From the NCBI GenBank assembly GCA_964605775.1, contig CAZSDU010000004.1:78803-142802 (forward strand): a stretch of 64,000 nucleotides of DNA, written 5' to 3'. How positions within the stretch are numbered: the first letter of the stretch is position 1; every line of letters begins with the position of its first letter. A model generated the notes under the pieces. The model saw only the letters and a program-made list of their open reading frames with translations. It searched no databases and was not told the origin of the DNA. Made by a program: the position numbers and the translations under genes. The stretch is from CAZSDU01 sp964605775 (lineage in GTDB: Bacteria; Bacteroidota; Bacteroidia; Bacteroidales; FEN-979). Of this stretch, positions 26,258 through 35,888 are shown piece after piece.

Positions 26258-27202
26258 ATGAAATTTCCTGCACCCTTAAAATTATCCGAAATTGCCGCCC
26301 TGGTCCACGCAAAAATGGATGGTGATCCTGATTTCCCGGTAACCGGAATCAATGAAATTCATATGGTTGAACCCGGCGACCTGACCTTTGTTGACCATCC
26401 CAAGTACTATGTCAAAGCGCTGAAATCTAAAGCAACGACTATACTGATCAATAAAGATGTACCCTGTCCGGAGGGGAAAGCCCTACTTATCCATGATAAA
26501 CCTTTTGATGCCTATGTAAACCTGGTGGTTCATTTCCGGCCTTTTGAAAAAGCTTATTCCATGATCAGCCCCAGTGCTGAAATCGGTGAAGGTACAGTGA
26601 TTCAACCCGGCGCCTTCATCGGAAATCATGTGAAGATCGGGAAGAATTGTATCATTCATGCCAATGCCAGCATTTATGATCACTCGACTATCGGTGATGA
26701 GGTGATCATTCATTCGGCTGCTGTCATCGGTTCAGACGCCTATTATTTCCAGCGACGACCTGAAGGATGGAAAAAACTGGAATCCTGTGGCAGAGCTATC
26801 CTTGGAGACAGGGTTGAAGTGGGCGCTTTTACAGCGATTGACAAAGGTGTATCCGGGGATACCATTGTCGGCAGTGGAACCAAATTCGACAACCATGTTC
26901 AGGTCGGGCATGATACCTATATCGGCCGTAATTGCCTCATTGGCGCTCATTCGGCCATTGCCGGAGTCACCCGCATTGAGGACGATGTTCTAATCTGGGC
27001 CAACGTACTGATCAATAAAGATCTTGTGATCGGAAAGAAAGCAGTAATCCTGGCCTATTCAGGTGTGGACAAATCCCTGGATGGCGGAAAAACCTATTTT
27101 GGCAGTCCCGCGATAGAATCCAGATTAAAATGGAGGGAAATCGCGGCACTGAGACAATTGCCGGATTTCATGAGGAAGAACAGGGATCAAGGCATACGGT
27201 AA
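26258..27202 (+). CDS. lpxD: UDP-3-O-acylglucosamine N-acyltransferase (LpxD family)
   Basis: LpxD adds the N-linked hydroxyacyl chain to UDP-3-O-acylglucosamine in lipid A synthesis. The 314-residue product has an N-terminal uridine-binding-type domain (to about 100) followed by left-handed beta-helix hexapeptide repeats. These include GEGTVIQPGAFIGNHVKIG and FDNHVQVGHDTYIGRN, which carries the catalytic-His position (NHVQVGH). At 314 residues it is somewhat shorter than the usual ~340. Bacteroidota often carry two lpxD-like genes, so this may be the paralogue near efp rather than the one in the lpx cluster. Its end overlaps the convergent KAS III-like gene by 16 bases. Confidence 0.85.
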   Translation: MKFPAPLKLSEIAALVHAKMDGDPDFPVTGINEIHMVEPGDLTFVDHPKYYVKALKSKATTILINKDVPCPEGKALLIHDKPFDAYVNLVVHFRPFEKAYSMISPSAEIGEGTVIQPGAFIGNHVKIGKNCIIHANASIYDHSTIGDEVIIHSAAVIGSDAYYFQRRPEGWKKLESCGRAILGDRVEVGAFTAIDKGVSGDTIVGSGTKFDNHVQVGHDTYIGRNCLIGAHSAIAGVTRIEDDVLIWANVLINKDLVIGKKAVILAYSGVDKSLDGGKTYFGSPAIESRLKWREIAALRQLPDFMRKNRDQGIR

Positions 27203-28269
27203 ACCATCACATTAACATTCATCCCTGCCCCAACAGAAGCAAAAACAAAGTAATCCCCTGCTAAGAAGGAGTGCCCTGGCAATTTACCTTTCACAATCAG
27301 ATCGTAAAGGATAGGAATAGTCGCCACAGAATTATTTCCCAACTTGGAAATGGTCATGGGCATGATATTTTCAGGAAGCACTTCAATCCCATAAAGTTTG
27401 AATATCCTCGATAGAATCGCTTCATCCATTTTGGCGTTGGCTTGATGGATCAGTATCTTATTAATCCCGGTAACCGGAATACCTGCTTTGTCAATGCAGT
27501 CCTTTACCGCCTGGGGAACCGTATTCAGGGCATATTCATATAATTTACGCCCGTTCATCTTCAGAAAAATATCCCTGGTCCCAAAATCAGGATTATAAGA
27601 TACTTCCATCCTGAGCAAATGAGCATGTTGAAAGGTATCCGAACGGGTAATATGACCTAATATTCCCAGGGGAATTTCGCTTTCGACGGCCTCAAGGATG
27701 ACTGCTCCAGCTCCGTCGGAGTACAGCATACTGTCAATGTCATGAGGGTCAGAAACCCTGGACAAAGTTTCTGCACCGATTACCATGGCTCTTTTTGCAT
27801 CCCCTGATTTCAGGAAATAGTTGGCCTGGATAACACCCTGCAACCAGCCAGGGCACCCAAAAGGAAGATCATACGCTACAGTATAGGGATTGGCAATACC
27901 CAATCTGAACTTGATCCTGGATGCCAGACTCGGAACGAGATCCGATTTAGGGTTCTCTTTCCTGACATCTCCAAAATTATGCGCAACAATAATATAATCC
28001 AGACTTTCAGGATCTATCCCGGAAGACTGAAGGGCATCCCTGGCGGCAAAAAAACCAATGTCGGAAGCCACATATTCATCATCCACATATCTTCTTTCCT
28101 CGATATCGGTGATCTGCCTGAACTTCTCCACAATTTCTTCATTTGCTTTATTGATCTTCTCCCCTGCGGCATTGAAAAAATCACGGGATAAAAAATGTTC
28201 ATTTTTTATTATCTTATCCGGAATATATTTTCCGGATCCGGTGATGACGGTATAAAAAGAATTTTTCAT
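27187..28269 (-). CDS. 3-oxoacyl-ACP synthase III-like enzyme
   Basis: A 360-residue thiolase-fold enzyme of the KAS III (FabH) type. The catalytic triad is visible: Cys in DLPFGCPGWLQG (about residue 139), His in ILIHQANAKMDEA, and Asn in MTISKLGNNSVATIP. The usual FabH makes acetoacetyl-ACP. This longer form with an insertion near 30-70 (KINKANEEIVEKFRQI) is typical of Bacteroidota paralogues that may use other acyl starters. The ATG at 28269 follows the upstream stop by one base; an ATG at 28290 would overlap it. It is the last gene of the polysaccharide transcript, which could mean a role in a surface lipid or acyl decoration. Confidence 0.85.
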   Translation of the reverse strand: MKNSFYTVITGSGKYIPDKIIKNEHFLSRDFFNAAGEKINKANEEIVEKFRQITDIEERRYVDDEYVASDIGFFAARDALQSSGIDPESLDYIIVAHNFGDVRKENPKSDLVPSLASRIKFRLGIANPYTVAYDLPFGCPGWLQGVIQANYFLKSGDAKRAMVIGAETLSRVSDPHDIDSMLYSDGAGAVILEAVESEIPLGILGHITRSDTFQHAHLLRMEVSYNPDFGTRDIFLKMNGRKLYEYALNTVPQAVKDCIDKAGIPVTGINKILIHQANAKMDEAILSRIFKLYGIEVLPENIMPMTISKLGNNSVATIPILYDLIVKGKLPGHSFLAGDYFVFASVGAGMNVNVMVYRMP

Positions 28270-28270
28270 C

Positions 28271-29746
28271 TCAGTTTGAATCAGTGTCATGTAAATCTCG
28301 TTTTAAGGAATACAGGTCCAATGAGACCAGTATAGCGATCAAACCCCAAACCGGAACAGAAGCTTTGTCGGTGTCTAAAAAATTGTTCATGGTGCCATGC
28401 AGAAAATACGTCGTGAGTGCCAATAAACTCGTAAGACTAAGGACTTTTACTTCTTTTTCCTTACTGTTATGATATACCCTTATGCCTATAAGACCCACTG
28501 TGATCAGCAGACCAATTACAAGCAGCATGCCCGGGAGTCCCTGTTCTGCAAGCGGCCCGATATATTCACTATGAGCATTGCCTTTATCTCCGGCATTGGT
28601 GCTGATCAGGGTTTTTTCTTCAGAACGCTGGTAAGGCGCGTATTCAAACTGGTAAGTGGCCGGACCGAAACCGAAGACAGGACGATCTTCAAACATCCTG
28701 AGGGCGGACTGCCAGCGGTTGATGCGTTCAAGATTTGAATTGTCGGTTGAAATATTGGAAATAGACCGGAAATGTTCCACAAAGTTGGCCGAAGACCCCT
28801 GTTTGTTTTTTTCCAGTTTATCGAGGATTTCGAAGGAGAACAGGTAAAAGATAATGCCTAAAACAATGCTGACAAACAGAATCCATTTTAGTTTGATTTT
28901 GAAAATAATAACTAAAAATACAGCGAGGGCAAAGGCAAGACTGATCCATGCTGCCCGGCAAAATGAAAGCACCAGGGCAGTGAATAAAATCAACAGTACA
29001 AGGAAGGAAAAAAAACGAGTTAGCCGGGAATAGATGTTTGTAAAAGTAAAGCCTGCAAATAAGGGGATAAACAATGCCAGAACAGCTCCATAAGCAGTAT
29101 GATCATTATAAAAAGGTTCCATGACCCAATGCCCGGCTTTCTCTTCAAACCCCCAGAGGGAATGGTGATAAGTGGTATAAAAAATTACAAAAATTAGGGG
29201 GATCGCATAAAACCATATAAAGAGCCTGATGTTCACATGTTTTTTAAACAAATGTATTCCGAAAATATAAAAAGGTAGTACGAACCACAGTCTGGCCAAG
29301 AGTGCCTTCAAGGAAACGATGGGAAGTGTACTGGTCAAACTGGTGATAAGCATCCAAAACAATTGCAGGAGGACAACGATAGTCACCGGGTGAGACCAGA
29401 TCTTCTTATCAAAATCATTATTAAAAAGCAGCTTTAGGAGGAACATCAGCAGCATTCCTGCCATCAAAGGCTCTGTGGGTATAGAAATCCCGAAACCAAA
29501 CTCAAACTCCCGGATATTTATTGCCAGGGGTGTCAGCATAGTAGTCAACAACAGTATCTTATCCAGGGAATAAAAGTAAAGGTAGAGGATCACAAGAAAA
29601 ACAGGAAGCAAGAGAAGCCAGTATATATCCCTGTAAATCAGATAACAATTCAGTCCGATAAAGATCGAACTAAGGACATATAAAATCAGATATTTTCCTG
29701 AATTGCTCTCAAGAAATGATTTTATGGCAGCTATCCTTCCTTTCAT
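28271..29746 (-). CDS. O-antigen ligase/polymerase-family membrane protein
   Basis: A 491-residue polytopic protein with about 10-12 membrane segments and a large external loop. It includes the Wzy/WaaL-type motif RINRWQSALRMFEDRPVFGFGPATY and NAHSEYIGPLAEQGLPGMLL, where the His-Ser-Glu region resembles the O-antigen ligase signature. It should either polymerise repeat units or ligate glycan to a lipid anchor. It overlaps the second Wzz-like gene by four bases and so belongs to the polysaccharide operon. Whether it is ligase or polymerase cannot be decided from sequence. Confidence 0.8.
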   Translation of the reverse strand: MKGRIAAIKSFLESNSGKYLILYVLSSIFIGLNCYLIYRDIYWLLLLPVFLVILYLYFYSLDKILLLTTMLTPLAINIREFEFGFGISIPTEPLMAGMLLMFLLKLLFNNDFDKKIWSHPVTIVVLLQLFWMLITSLTSTLPIVSLKALLARLWFVLPFYIFGIHLFKKHVNIRLFIWFYAIPLIFVIFYTTYHHSLWGFEEKAGHWVMEPFYNDHTAYGAVLALFIPLFAGFTFTNIYSRLTRFFSFLVLLILFTALVLSFCRAAWISLAFALAVFLVIIFKIKLKWILFVSIVLGIIFYLFSFEILDKLEKNKQGSSANFVEHFRSISNISTDNSNLERINRWQSALRMFEDRPVFGFGPATYQFEYAPYQRSEEKTLISTNAGDKGNAHSEYIGPLAEQGLPGMLLVIGLLITVGLIGIRVYHNSKEKEVKVLSLTSLLALTTYFLHGTMNNFLDTDKASVPVWGLIAILVSLDLYSLKRDLHDTDSN

Positions 29747-30702
29747 TCTTGTACCCTTGGGGTGAAACGGAATTTACGGTTCTCGATGAATCCAATGATC
29801 AAAGCGGAGAGAAAGAAAACGGCAAGAGAGGAAACGACCACGATCAGCCAGCGGATAGGATATGCTTTCTTATCCGCAGGATAAGGTTTACTGAGAAGGT
29901 TAACATAAGTGTAATGGCGATTTGCATCCAGCAATGCCCGGTCAAAATCCAGTTTCAGGGTACTATAATCCTTTGATACTGCAATCATCAAACCGGATAA
30001 TAATTCCCTTTCCCCACCCTTTTCTTCCAGGTTTTTCTTCATTTTCTGAGCTTCCTGCATCCTGACAGCAACACCACCGCTGCCCAGGATAGCACGCATC
30101 ACTTCCCTTGTCTGATTGGGGAAGTCAAGCAGCCCATAATTAACGCCCAATTCTTTGGCACGCAAAGCAAGAGAATCAAGCTCCTTTTTCTTCACTTCCG
30201 TGATGTACCGGTAATTGTTCACGACTTCATTGAATTTCTCTTTGTGCATTTTCCTTACCATGATGTTGTAGTATTCCAACAAGGCGTTCACGATATTGCA
30301 GGCCATCATGGGATCAGGATCCCAGACTTCAATTTCCACGGCTTCATAAGGTGTTTTACCGATCCTGACCTTTCTAGAATACTCCCAGTTAAGCGTGCTG
30401 GCAAAAAATTTATAATTAGAATCTATTTTCCAATGTCTGGCAAGATCGAATTTACGAACGACACTATCCCGGATATCACGCGACTGGAAGATCTGAACCA
30501 TCTGTTCGGTTTCATTCTCATCAGAATAAGGAGAAATATTTGAAGGATAGACCACCGCATCGGATTTATAGAGCGGTGTGATGAATATAGGGCTGGAGAT
30601 AAAAATCGTCAATAAAACGGTTACCACGACCACTATGATCAGATGAAGCTTCCATTTGATCAGGATATCGATGATATTCTTGCTATTAAAAAAACTATCC
30701 AT
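29743..30702 (-). CDS. Wzz/GumC-type chain-length determinant (second copy)
   Basis: A 319-residue inner-membrane protein of the polysaccharide co-polymerase type. There is a TM at about 16-38 (LHLIIVVVVTVLLTIFISS), a periplasmic domain with long helices (about 165-245), and a C-terminal TM preceded by the Pro-rich KPYPADKKAYPIRWLIVVV. It lacks a tyrosine-kinase domain. It is clearly related to the gene directly upstream (30745-31791): the same KxYPxRWLI motif and EVxVWDPDP / VSVYDTDP segment recur. Such proteins control glycan chain length together with Wzy. Confidence 0.85.
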   Translation of the reverse strand: MDSFFNSKNIIDILIKWKLHLIIVVVVTVLLTIFISSPIFITPLYKSDAVVYPSNISPYSDENETEQMVQIFQSRDIRDSVVRKFDLARHWKIDSNYKFFASTLNWEYSRKVRIGKTPYEAVEIEVWDPDPMMACNIVNALLEYYNIMVRKMHKEKFNEVVNNYRYITEVKKKELDSLALRAKELGVNYGLLDFPNQTREVMRAILGSGGVAVRMQEAQKMKKNLEEKGGERELLSGLMIAVSKDYSTLKLDFDRALLDANRHYTYVNLLSKPYPADKKAYPIRWLIVVVSSLAVFFLSALIIGFIENRKFRFTPRVQE

Positions 30703-30744
30703 AGAATCAATATTTTCGTTGAGGGTTAGTTCACTTTTTTTTAT

Positions 30745-31791
30745 TCAGGATTGTCCGAGCTGGAATTTCTTATGGGCATTGTAAGAAGAAATTTTCTCCA
30801 TGATCATGATCACGATAATGGCGGTAAACAACGCAGCAATGGTAGAAACGGCAATGATCAACCAGCGTACCGGATAGGATTTCTTTTCCGCCTTATAAGC
30901 ATCGCTTACGATAAACTTCTGAGGAAGGTTTTCTTCCGCATCCACTTTGGATTCCTTATATTTTGCCTGAAGAAGAGTCAACTGCTGAGTTTTAAACTCG
31001 AGGGCATTTTTTAATGACATGTAAATCCCTCCATATTTCCCAAGCACATCCAGTTTCTTCTGAAGGGCAGCCTGAGCCGTTTTATTACCATTCATCAGGG
31101 CGATGGCAAACTGCTGGTTCAACACCTGGGATTGATATTCCACGTCGTTGACGCCAAGGCTTCCAAGAACAATCAGAGAATCCACGATGTTTTCAATTTC
31201 CGACTTTAAGGCATTATACTCGGTTTCAACCACTTTAAATCCTTTGATAGAACGTTGGCGTTGCATATCGTTTTTTGTAGAATCGAGTAAGGCGGCAATT
31301 GTATTGGCAATGTCAGCAGCAAGCTGAGGATCGGTATCATAAACCGAGATCTGTACAGCCATGAACTCCGTCCGTCGGAAGCTGATGTTGTTCTCGTATT
31401 CCTTGAATAATTTGGAATATTTAAAATTGGAGTTAGTGTCAATTCCGTAATGCTCCATGAGGTTAAACTGCTTTACCACCTTATCACGGATCTTATTGGA
31501 ATTTAAAATCTGGAGCAACTGTTCCGCTTGTTCATCTTCACCGAAAGCAGTCAGGTCCTGCCCCTTGGCCGACTGCTCGCTGAGGAGTGCCTTGGAAACG
31601 GAAGTATTGCTTGCAGGAAAAAGAATTACCGTAGATTTGAATTTGGGAGTAATAAACCAGGAGCAGGAAAAGAACCAGGATCCAAAGAGGGCAATGAGCA
31701 TTACAATGAATAATGACTTGCGCCACTTATAAAGGAAGATTACCAGATTCGTAGAATCAAAATCTTCATTCCTATTTATTTCATCGGACAT
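30745..31791 (-). CDS. Wzz/GumC-type chain-length determinant (first copy)
   Basis: A 348-residue paralogue of the next gene. TM1 is near residues 29-50 (SLFIVMLIALFGSWFFSCSWF). A coiled-coil-rich periplasmic domain follows (about 200-290, with ALQKKLDVLGKYGG and LEFKTQQLTLLQAKYKE), then TM2 at about 308-331, preceded by KKSYPVRWLI. No kinase domain or Walker motifs are present. It is the first gene of a transcript running through the second Wzz-like protein, the ligase/polymerase and the KAS III-like gene, with a strong promoter upstream. Confidence 0.87.
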   Translation of the reverse strand: MSDEINRNEDFDSTNLVIFLYKWRKSLFIVMLIALFGSWFFSCSWFITPKFKSTVILFPASNTSVSKALLSEQSAKGQDLTAFGEDEQAEQLLQILNSNKIRDKVVKQFNLMEHYGIDTNSNFKYSKLFKEYENNISFRRTEFMAVQISVYDTDPQLAADIANTIAALLDSTKNDMQRQRSIKGFKVVETEYNALKSEIENIVDSLIVLGSLGVNDVEYQSQVLNQQFAIALMNGNKTAQAALQKKLDVLGKYGGIYMSLKNALEFKTQQLTLLQAKYKESKVDAEENLPQKFIVSDAYKAEKKSYPVRWLIIAVSTIAALFTAIIVIMIMEKISSYNAHKKFQLGQS

Positions 31792-31813
31792 ATCGAAAAA
31801 ATGAAATTTTTGT

Positions 31814-31844
31814 CAAAGGTATAGATTTATACGATAAGTGCAAA
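31814..31844 (-). promoter_or_regulatory. Promoter of the wzz-type polysaccharide operon
   Basis: On the minus strand, TTTG (31844-31841) is followed after 19 bases by TACCTTTG (31821-31814). This fits the Bacteroidota consensus at both elements, 22 bases before the start at 31791. Confidence 0.72.
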
Positions 31845-31870
31845 TCAAAGTTAAGGCCGGAGCAATGATA

Positions 31871-33346
31871 CTAACGTTCTTCTCTCAGAATATTCAACAG
31901 GGATCGGAAGCTCCAAAGTTTCAACAAGGCGGCAAGAATGGCAGAAAAAAGCAACATCAAAGCAAAATTGCCGATCCATGCCTTCTCTTGGGTGAGAAAT
32001 GGCCAATCAATGACCAATAAACGAGAAAGCATATTCAGGCAAGCCACTCCGATAGCAAACAACAAAATAGTCAGAAGGTAGGTGTAGTTAATCTTGAATT
32101 TAAAAATCCTTTGGACCGCTATAATCTGAACAATAGCCATCGTAAATTGTGTAACCAGACTGGATATCGCTGAACCAGAAGCCAGGAAACGCGGAATGAG
32201 CAGGAAATTCAACAAAAAATTGATCCCTAATCCAGCCAATGCAATGATATTTAACTGCTTAAGATTTCCGTTGGCAGTCAGTAAAGTCCCAAATATATAA
32301 GTTGTGGAAACCGCAATAAAGCCTAAAATCAAGAGCTGGAAAACCCTGGTGGAATCCTCAATATGAGCATCATATAACAGGTTAATAATATCATAACTAT
32401 AAAAAAACGAACCAAAGGAAATAATAATAGCAAGGGTGATGATCAGGGTATAAGAAAGCTTCAGCATATGTTCAATAGACTGTCTGCTTTTAATCATTTT
32501 TGAAAAAATCGGAACCAGCAAAACAGCAAATAAATAGGCAATCATATTGGCCGCATCAAGCAACCTGAATCCGGAAGCATAGATCCCCGCTTGCTCGTTG
32601 CCAATTTTTTTAGGAAGCAGACTTTCCAGCATGACCGGATCAAGCCGGTTGTACAAGGTCATCAACAGTACCAGCAAGGCAAAAGGCAAACTTTGCTTCA
32701 TGATCATCAGAAAAAAAAGCCAATTCCAGTTTAATTTTCTGAAATGAGCTTTCCTCACGACTATGATAAAAGCAATGGCAGCAGTGATCAGATAGGCAGC
32801 AGTTTGGGAATAGACAAACCATTCAATGCGGAATTTCGAATTGGTAAAATGCCCCCAAAGCAATGCTCCGCAAAAAACAATCATGAGGAAACGATCGAGA
32901 ACCGATAAGAAACTATCGGTTCGGAACATCAAGTTGCCCGAAATATTCGACCTCAGGTAGAGGATAAAGGAAAGTAAAAACTGATTCAGCGCCAGCCAGC
33001 CTAACAAGCGAAGCTGGTCAGCATTATAACCCAGCAACAGGGCAATTGAAAAAGCAAGAAAAAAATAGAGGATTCCAAGCAATATCTTCAGCACCAGTAT
33101 GCCTGAAAAATGCTTATTCAGTAATTGGTTATTCTGGGCGATATTCCTGTTGTTGAAATTGGTAATTCCAATATCAAGAAAAATATTAAATAAAAATGAA
33201 AAGTTCAGGATGACGAAGTAAAAGCCATAGTCTCCAATGCCCACAATACGTTGCACGTTTAAGTCTATCCCAAAAATCCATATCGGTTTAATGAGTAGGT
33301 TAAGGAAAAGGAGCAAGCCCAGATTTGTCAGGAATTTGCGCTGCAT
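31871..33346 (-). CDS. Wzx-type polysaccharide flippase
   Basis: A polytopic membrane protein of the MATE/MOP superfamily with about 12-14 hydrophobic segments, predicted to flip lipid-linked glycan units across the inner membrane. The start chosen is ATG 33346 (MQRKFLTNLGLLLFLNLL), giving 491 residues. A GTG at 33385 would add 13 residues, but a TAACTTTG promoter element covers that codon, making it an unlikely start. Conserved features include RIVGIGDYGFYFVILNF near the N-terminus. It has a separate promoter from the Wzz operon 79 bases downstream. Together with the glycosyltransferase transcribed divergently, it supports a Wzx/Wzy-type pathway. Confidence 0.83.
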   Translation of the reverse strand: MQRKFLTNLGLLLFLNLLIKPIWIFGIDLNVQRIVGIGDYGFYFVILNFSFLFNIFLDIGITNFNNRNIAQNNQLLNKHFSGILVLKILLGILYFFLAFSIALLLGYNADQLRLLGWLALNQFLLSFILYLRSNISGNLMFRTDSFLSVLDRFLMIVFCGALLWGHFTNSKFRIEWFVYSQTAAYLITAAIAFIIVVRKAHFRKLNWNWLFFLMIMKQSLPFALLVLLMTLYNRLDPVMLESLLPKKIGNEQAGIYASGFRLLDAANMIAYLFAVLLVPIFSKMIKSRQSIEHMLKLSYTLIITLAIIISFGSFFYSYDIINLLYDAHIEDSTRVFQLLILGFIAVSTTYIFGTLLTANGNLKQLNIIALAGLGINFLLNFLLIPRFLASGSAISSLVTQFTMAIVQIIAVQRIFKFKINYTYLLTILLFAIGVACLNMLSRLLVIDWPFLTQEKAWIGNFALMLLFSAILAALLKLWSFRSLLNILREER

Positions 33347-33384
33347 GCAGGAGATTGATTCAAAAAAAATTCTGATATTTGCCA

Positions 33385-33392
33385 CAAAGTTA
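33385..33392 (-). promoter_or_regulatory. Promoter -7 element for the flippase gene
   Basis: TAACTTTG on the minus strand matches TAnnTTTG. It overlaps a GTG that could otherwise serve as start codon, which supports the ATG at 33346. Confidence 0.45.
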
Positions 33393-33400
33393 TAAAATTA

Positions 33401-34528
33401 ATGAATATTGCTGTTAACACTCGATTGCTCATACAAAACAAACTCGAAGGGATCGGTTGGTTTACTTACGAGTCGCTTAAACGGATTACAGTACAGCATC
33501 CCGAGCACCATTTTTATTTCATTTTTGACCGGGAATATGATCCGGAGTTTCTTTTTGCCAATAATATCACGCCCATCATTCAGTTCCCACAAGCCCGTCA
33601 TCCTCTGCTTTATTATACCTGGTTTGAAATCAGCCTGCCCCGTCTTTTTGAGAAAATAAAACCGGACCTTTTTCTCAGTCCTGATGGTTTTTTAACGCTG
33701 AAAAGCAAGGTGAAATCCCTTGCTGTTTTTCATGATTTGAACTTTGAGCATTATCCGGAAGACATTCCCTACTGGACCAGACGTTACTATCGACATTTTT
33801 TTCCGAAATATGCTGAAAAAGCAGTAAGGATTGCCACCGTCTCAGATTTTTCCAGGGAAGACATCATGAAGCAATACAAAGTCTCACGTGAAAAGATCGA
33901 TGTGGTTTACGATGGTTACAATGAAGCTTACCGTCCGCTAACCGAGCAGGAAAAAATCAAGGTCAGGGAGGAATATACCGATGGTCAGCCTTACTTTGTT
34001 TTCATTGGTTCTTTACATCCAAGGAAAAACCTGGTTAATCTTTTCCGTGCCTTCGACCTTTTCAAAAAGTCAAATCCTTCAACGGTAAAACTCGTGATCG
34101 TAGGTGCCAGACGATGGTGGACCCACGATATTGATGTCGCCTACAATAGAATGAACTTTTCCGATGATGTCATTTTTGCCGGCCGCTTGAGCATTCGTGA
34201 ACTTACAGGCATACTCGGCGCTGCCATTGCCCTTGCCTATGTTTCCTATTTCGAAGGATTCGGCATTCCGATCGTGGAAGCGTTCAGATGTGATACTCCC
34301 GTGATCACCTCAAGGGTGACATCCATGCCGGAAGTTGCCGCAGATGCTGCCCTGCTAGTAGATCCCTTTAAACCCGAATCCATTGCGGAAGCCCTTTACA
34401 AGGCTTACCAGTATGAAAGCATCCGTGAAGATCTTATCCTGAGGGGAAGAAAAAGAAAAGATCTTTTTTCCTGGCAAAGAACCGCTGATCTCCTTTGGGA
34501 ATCCATCGAAAAAGCGATCAAATCATGA
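33401..34528 (+). CDS. Glycosyltransferase family 4-type enzyme
   Basis: A 375-residue GT-B glycosyltransferase. The N-terminal domain binds the acceptor. The C-terminal domain has FIGSLHPRKNLVNLFRAF, the donor-site Glu motif SYFEGFGIPIVEAF (the EX7E pattern), and SRVTSMPEVAADAALLVDP. It should transfer a sugar from a nucleotide donor to a glycan or lipid-linked glycan at the cytoplasmic membrane. Divergent from the flippase, it belongs to the same polysaccharide locus. It is the only glycosyltransferase in the window, so most of the pathway is elsewhere. It is followed after four bases by purD. Confidence 0.88.
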   Translation: MNIAVNTRLLIQNKLEGIGWFTYESLKRITVQHPEHHFYFIFDREYDPEFLFANNITPIIQFPQARHPLLYYTWFEISLPRLFEKIKPDLFLSPDGFLTLKSKVKSLAVFHDLNFEHYPEDIPYWTRRYYRHFFPKYAEKAVRIATVSDFSREDIMKQYKVSREKIDVVYDGYNEAYRPLTEQEKIKVREEYTDGQPYFVFIGSLHPRKNLVNLFRAFDLFKKSNPSTVKLVIVGARRWWTHDIDVAYNRMNFSDDVIFAGRLSIRELTGILGAAIALAYVSYFEGFGIPIVEAFRCDTPVITSRVTSMPEVAADAALLVDPFKPESIAEALYKAYQYESIREDLILRGRKRKDLFSWQRTADLLWESIEKAIKS

Positions 34529-34532
34529 TCTT

Positions 34533-35819
34533 ATGAAAATCCTTCTCCTTGGATCCGGTGGCCGGGAACATGCCCTGGCCTGGAAGATTTCCCAAAGCCC
34601 CCTGCTTACAAAACTTTTTATTGCCCCTGGAAACGCCGGAACATCAAGGCTGGGAACCAACCTGAACATAGCCCTTGACGACTTTCAATCCATCCGGAAA
34701 TCTGTCATCGACCATCAGATAGATATGCTGGTCGTAGGACCGGAAGATCCCTTGGTTGGAGGTATCTCCGACTTTTTCCACAATGATCCGGCATTTTCTT
34801 CCTTCCCCGTCATCGGCCCCTGCCGCCAGGCTGCCATGCTTGAAGGCAGTAAGGACTTTGCCAAGCAATTCATGGTGAAGTATCATATTCCGACAGCAAA
34901 ATTCCAAACCTTTGACCGGATGACGCTGAAAGCTGGAATCCTCTATCTGAAAACCCTTAATCCTCCCTATGTTTTAAAGGCTGATGGCCTGGCAGCCGGA
35001 AAAGGAGTGATCATTTGTCCAAGCCTTGAGGAAGCTGAGCACGAATTGTCTTCCCTTCTCATGGGTGAAAGGTTTGGTAAGGCTTCAAGCAAGGTGGTTA
35101 TCGAAGAATTTTTACAGGGGACAGAGGTATCCATGTTTGTCGTAACCGATGGTATTTCTTATAAAATACTGCCTGAAGCCAAAGATTATAAGAAAATCTG
35201 GGAGGGCGACAGCGGTCCCAATACCGGCGGCATGGGGTCCGTTTCACCGGTCTCATTGGTCGATAAATCCTTCCTGGAAAAAGTCGAAAACAGGATCATC
35301 CGGCCTACCATGGAGGGCTTAAAAACTGAAAATATCCCATATCAGGGATTTCTTTTTTTCGGTTTGATAAATGTGGCTGGTGAACCCTTTGTGATCGAAT
35401 ATAACTGCCGGCTTGGAGACCCAGAAACGGAATCCATACTGCCAAGAATTCAAAATGATCTGGTGAAAATATTCCTTTCCGTTTCCAACCGGCAACTGAA
35501 GCAGGAAATCATCCGGACCGACGCAAGGCACGTAGCCTCAGTAATGCTAGTGTCTCGGGGTTATCCGGGAGAATATAAAAAAGGATATCCGATAACGGGC
35601 GAAGAAATGATACAGGACAGTATGGTTTTTCATGCCGGAACAAGATGTCAGCCTGATCCGGAAAAATCTGAGACATGCGGCGGGCGCGTCATGGCCATCA
35701 GTTCCTTCGGTATGACTATGCAGGAAGCCTTGGAAAAATCATACAGGAATGCAGAAAAAATCCATTTTGAAGGAAAAACATTCCGGAAAGACATCGGCTT
35801 TGACCTGAAAAAAAAATAA
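34533..35819 (+). CDS. purD: Phosphoribosylamine--glycine ligase
   Basis: PurD (GAR synthetase) joins glycine to phosphoribosylamine in de novo purine synthesis. The 428-residue ATP-grasp protein begins KILLLGSGGREHALAWKI. It contains VLKADGLAAGKGVIICPS, the PurD signature NTGGMGSVSPV and the metal-site FVIEYNCRLGDPETESILP. Length is as usual. It follows the glycosyltransferase closely, which suggests co-transcription without a functional link. Confidence 0.95.
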   Translation: MKILLLGSGGREHALAWKISQSPLLTKLFIAPGNAGTSRLGTNLNIALDDFQSIRKSVIDHQIDMLVVGPEDPLVGGISDFFHNDPAFSSFPVIGPCRQAAMLEGSKDFAKQFMVKYHIPTAKFQTFDRMTLKAGILYLKTLNPPYVLKADGLAAGKGVIICPSLEEAEHELSSLLMGERFGKASSKVVIEEFLQGTEVSMFVVTDGISYKILPEAKDYKKIWEGDSGPNTGGMGSVSPVSLVDKSFLEKVENRIIRPTMEGLKTENIPYQGFLFFGLINVAGEPFVIEYNCRLGDPETESILPRIQNDLVKIFLSVSNRQLKQEIIRTDARHVASVMLVSRGYPGEYKKGYPITGEEMIQDSMVFHAGTRCQPDPEKSETCGGRVMAISSFGMTMQEALEKSYRNAEKIHFEGKTFRKDIGFDLKKK

Positions 35820-35888
35820 TCCCATGCCCTCTTTTCCTGTTCCTTTGGCATTCTTTTACCCTGTCGCTTTTTACTTATAAACGAATCT

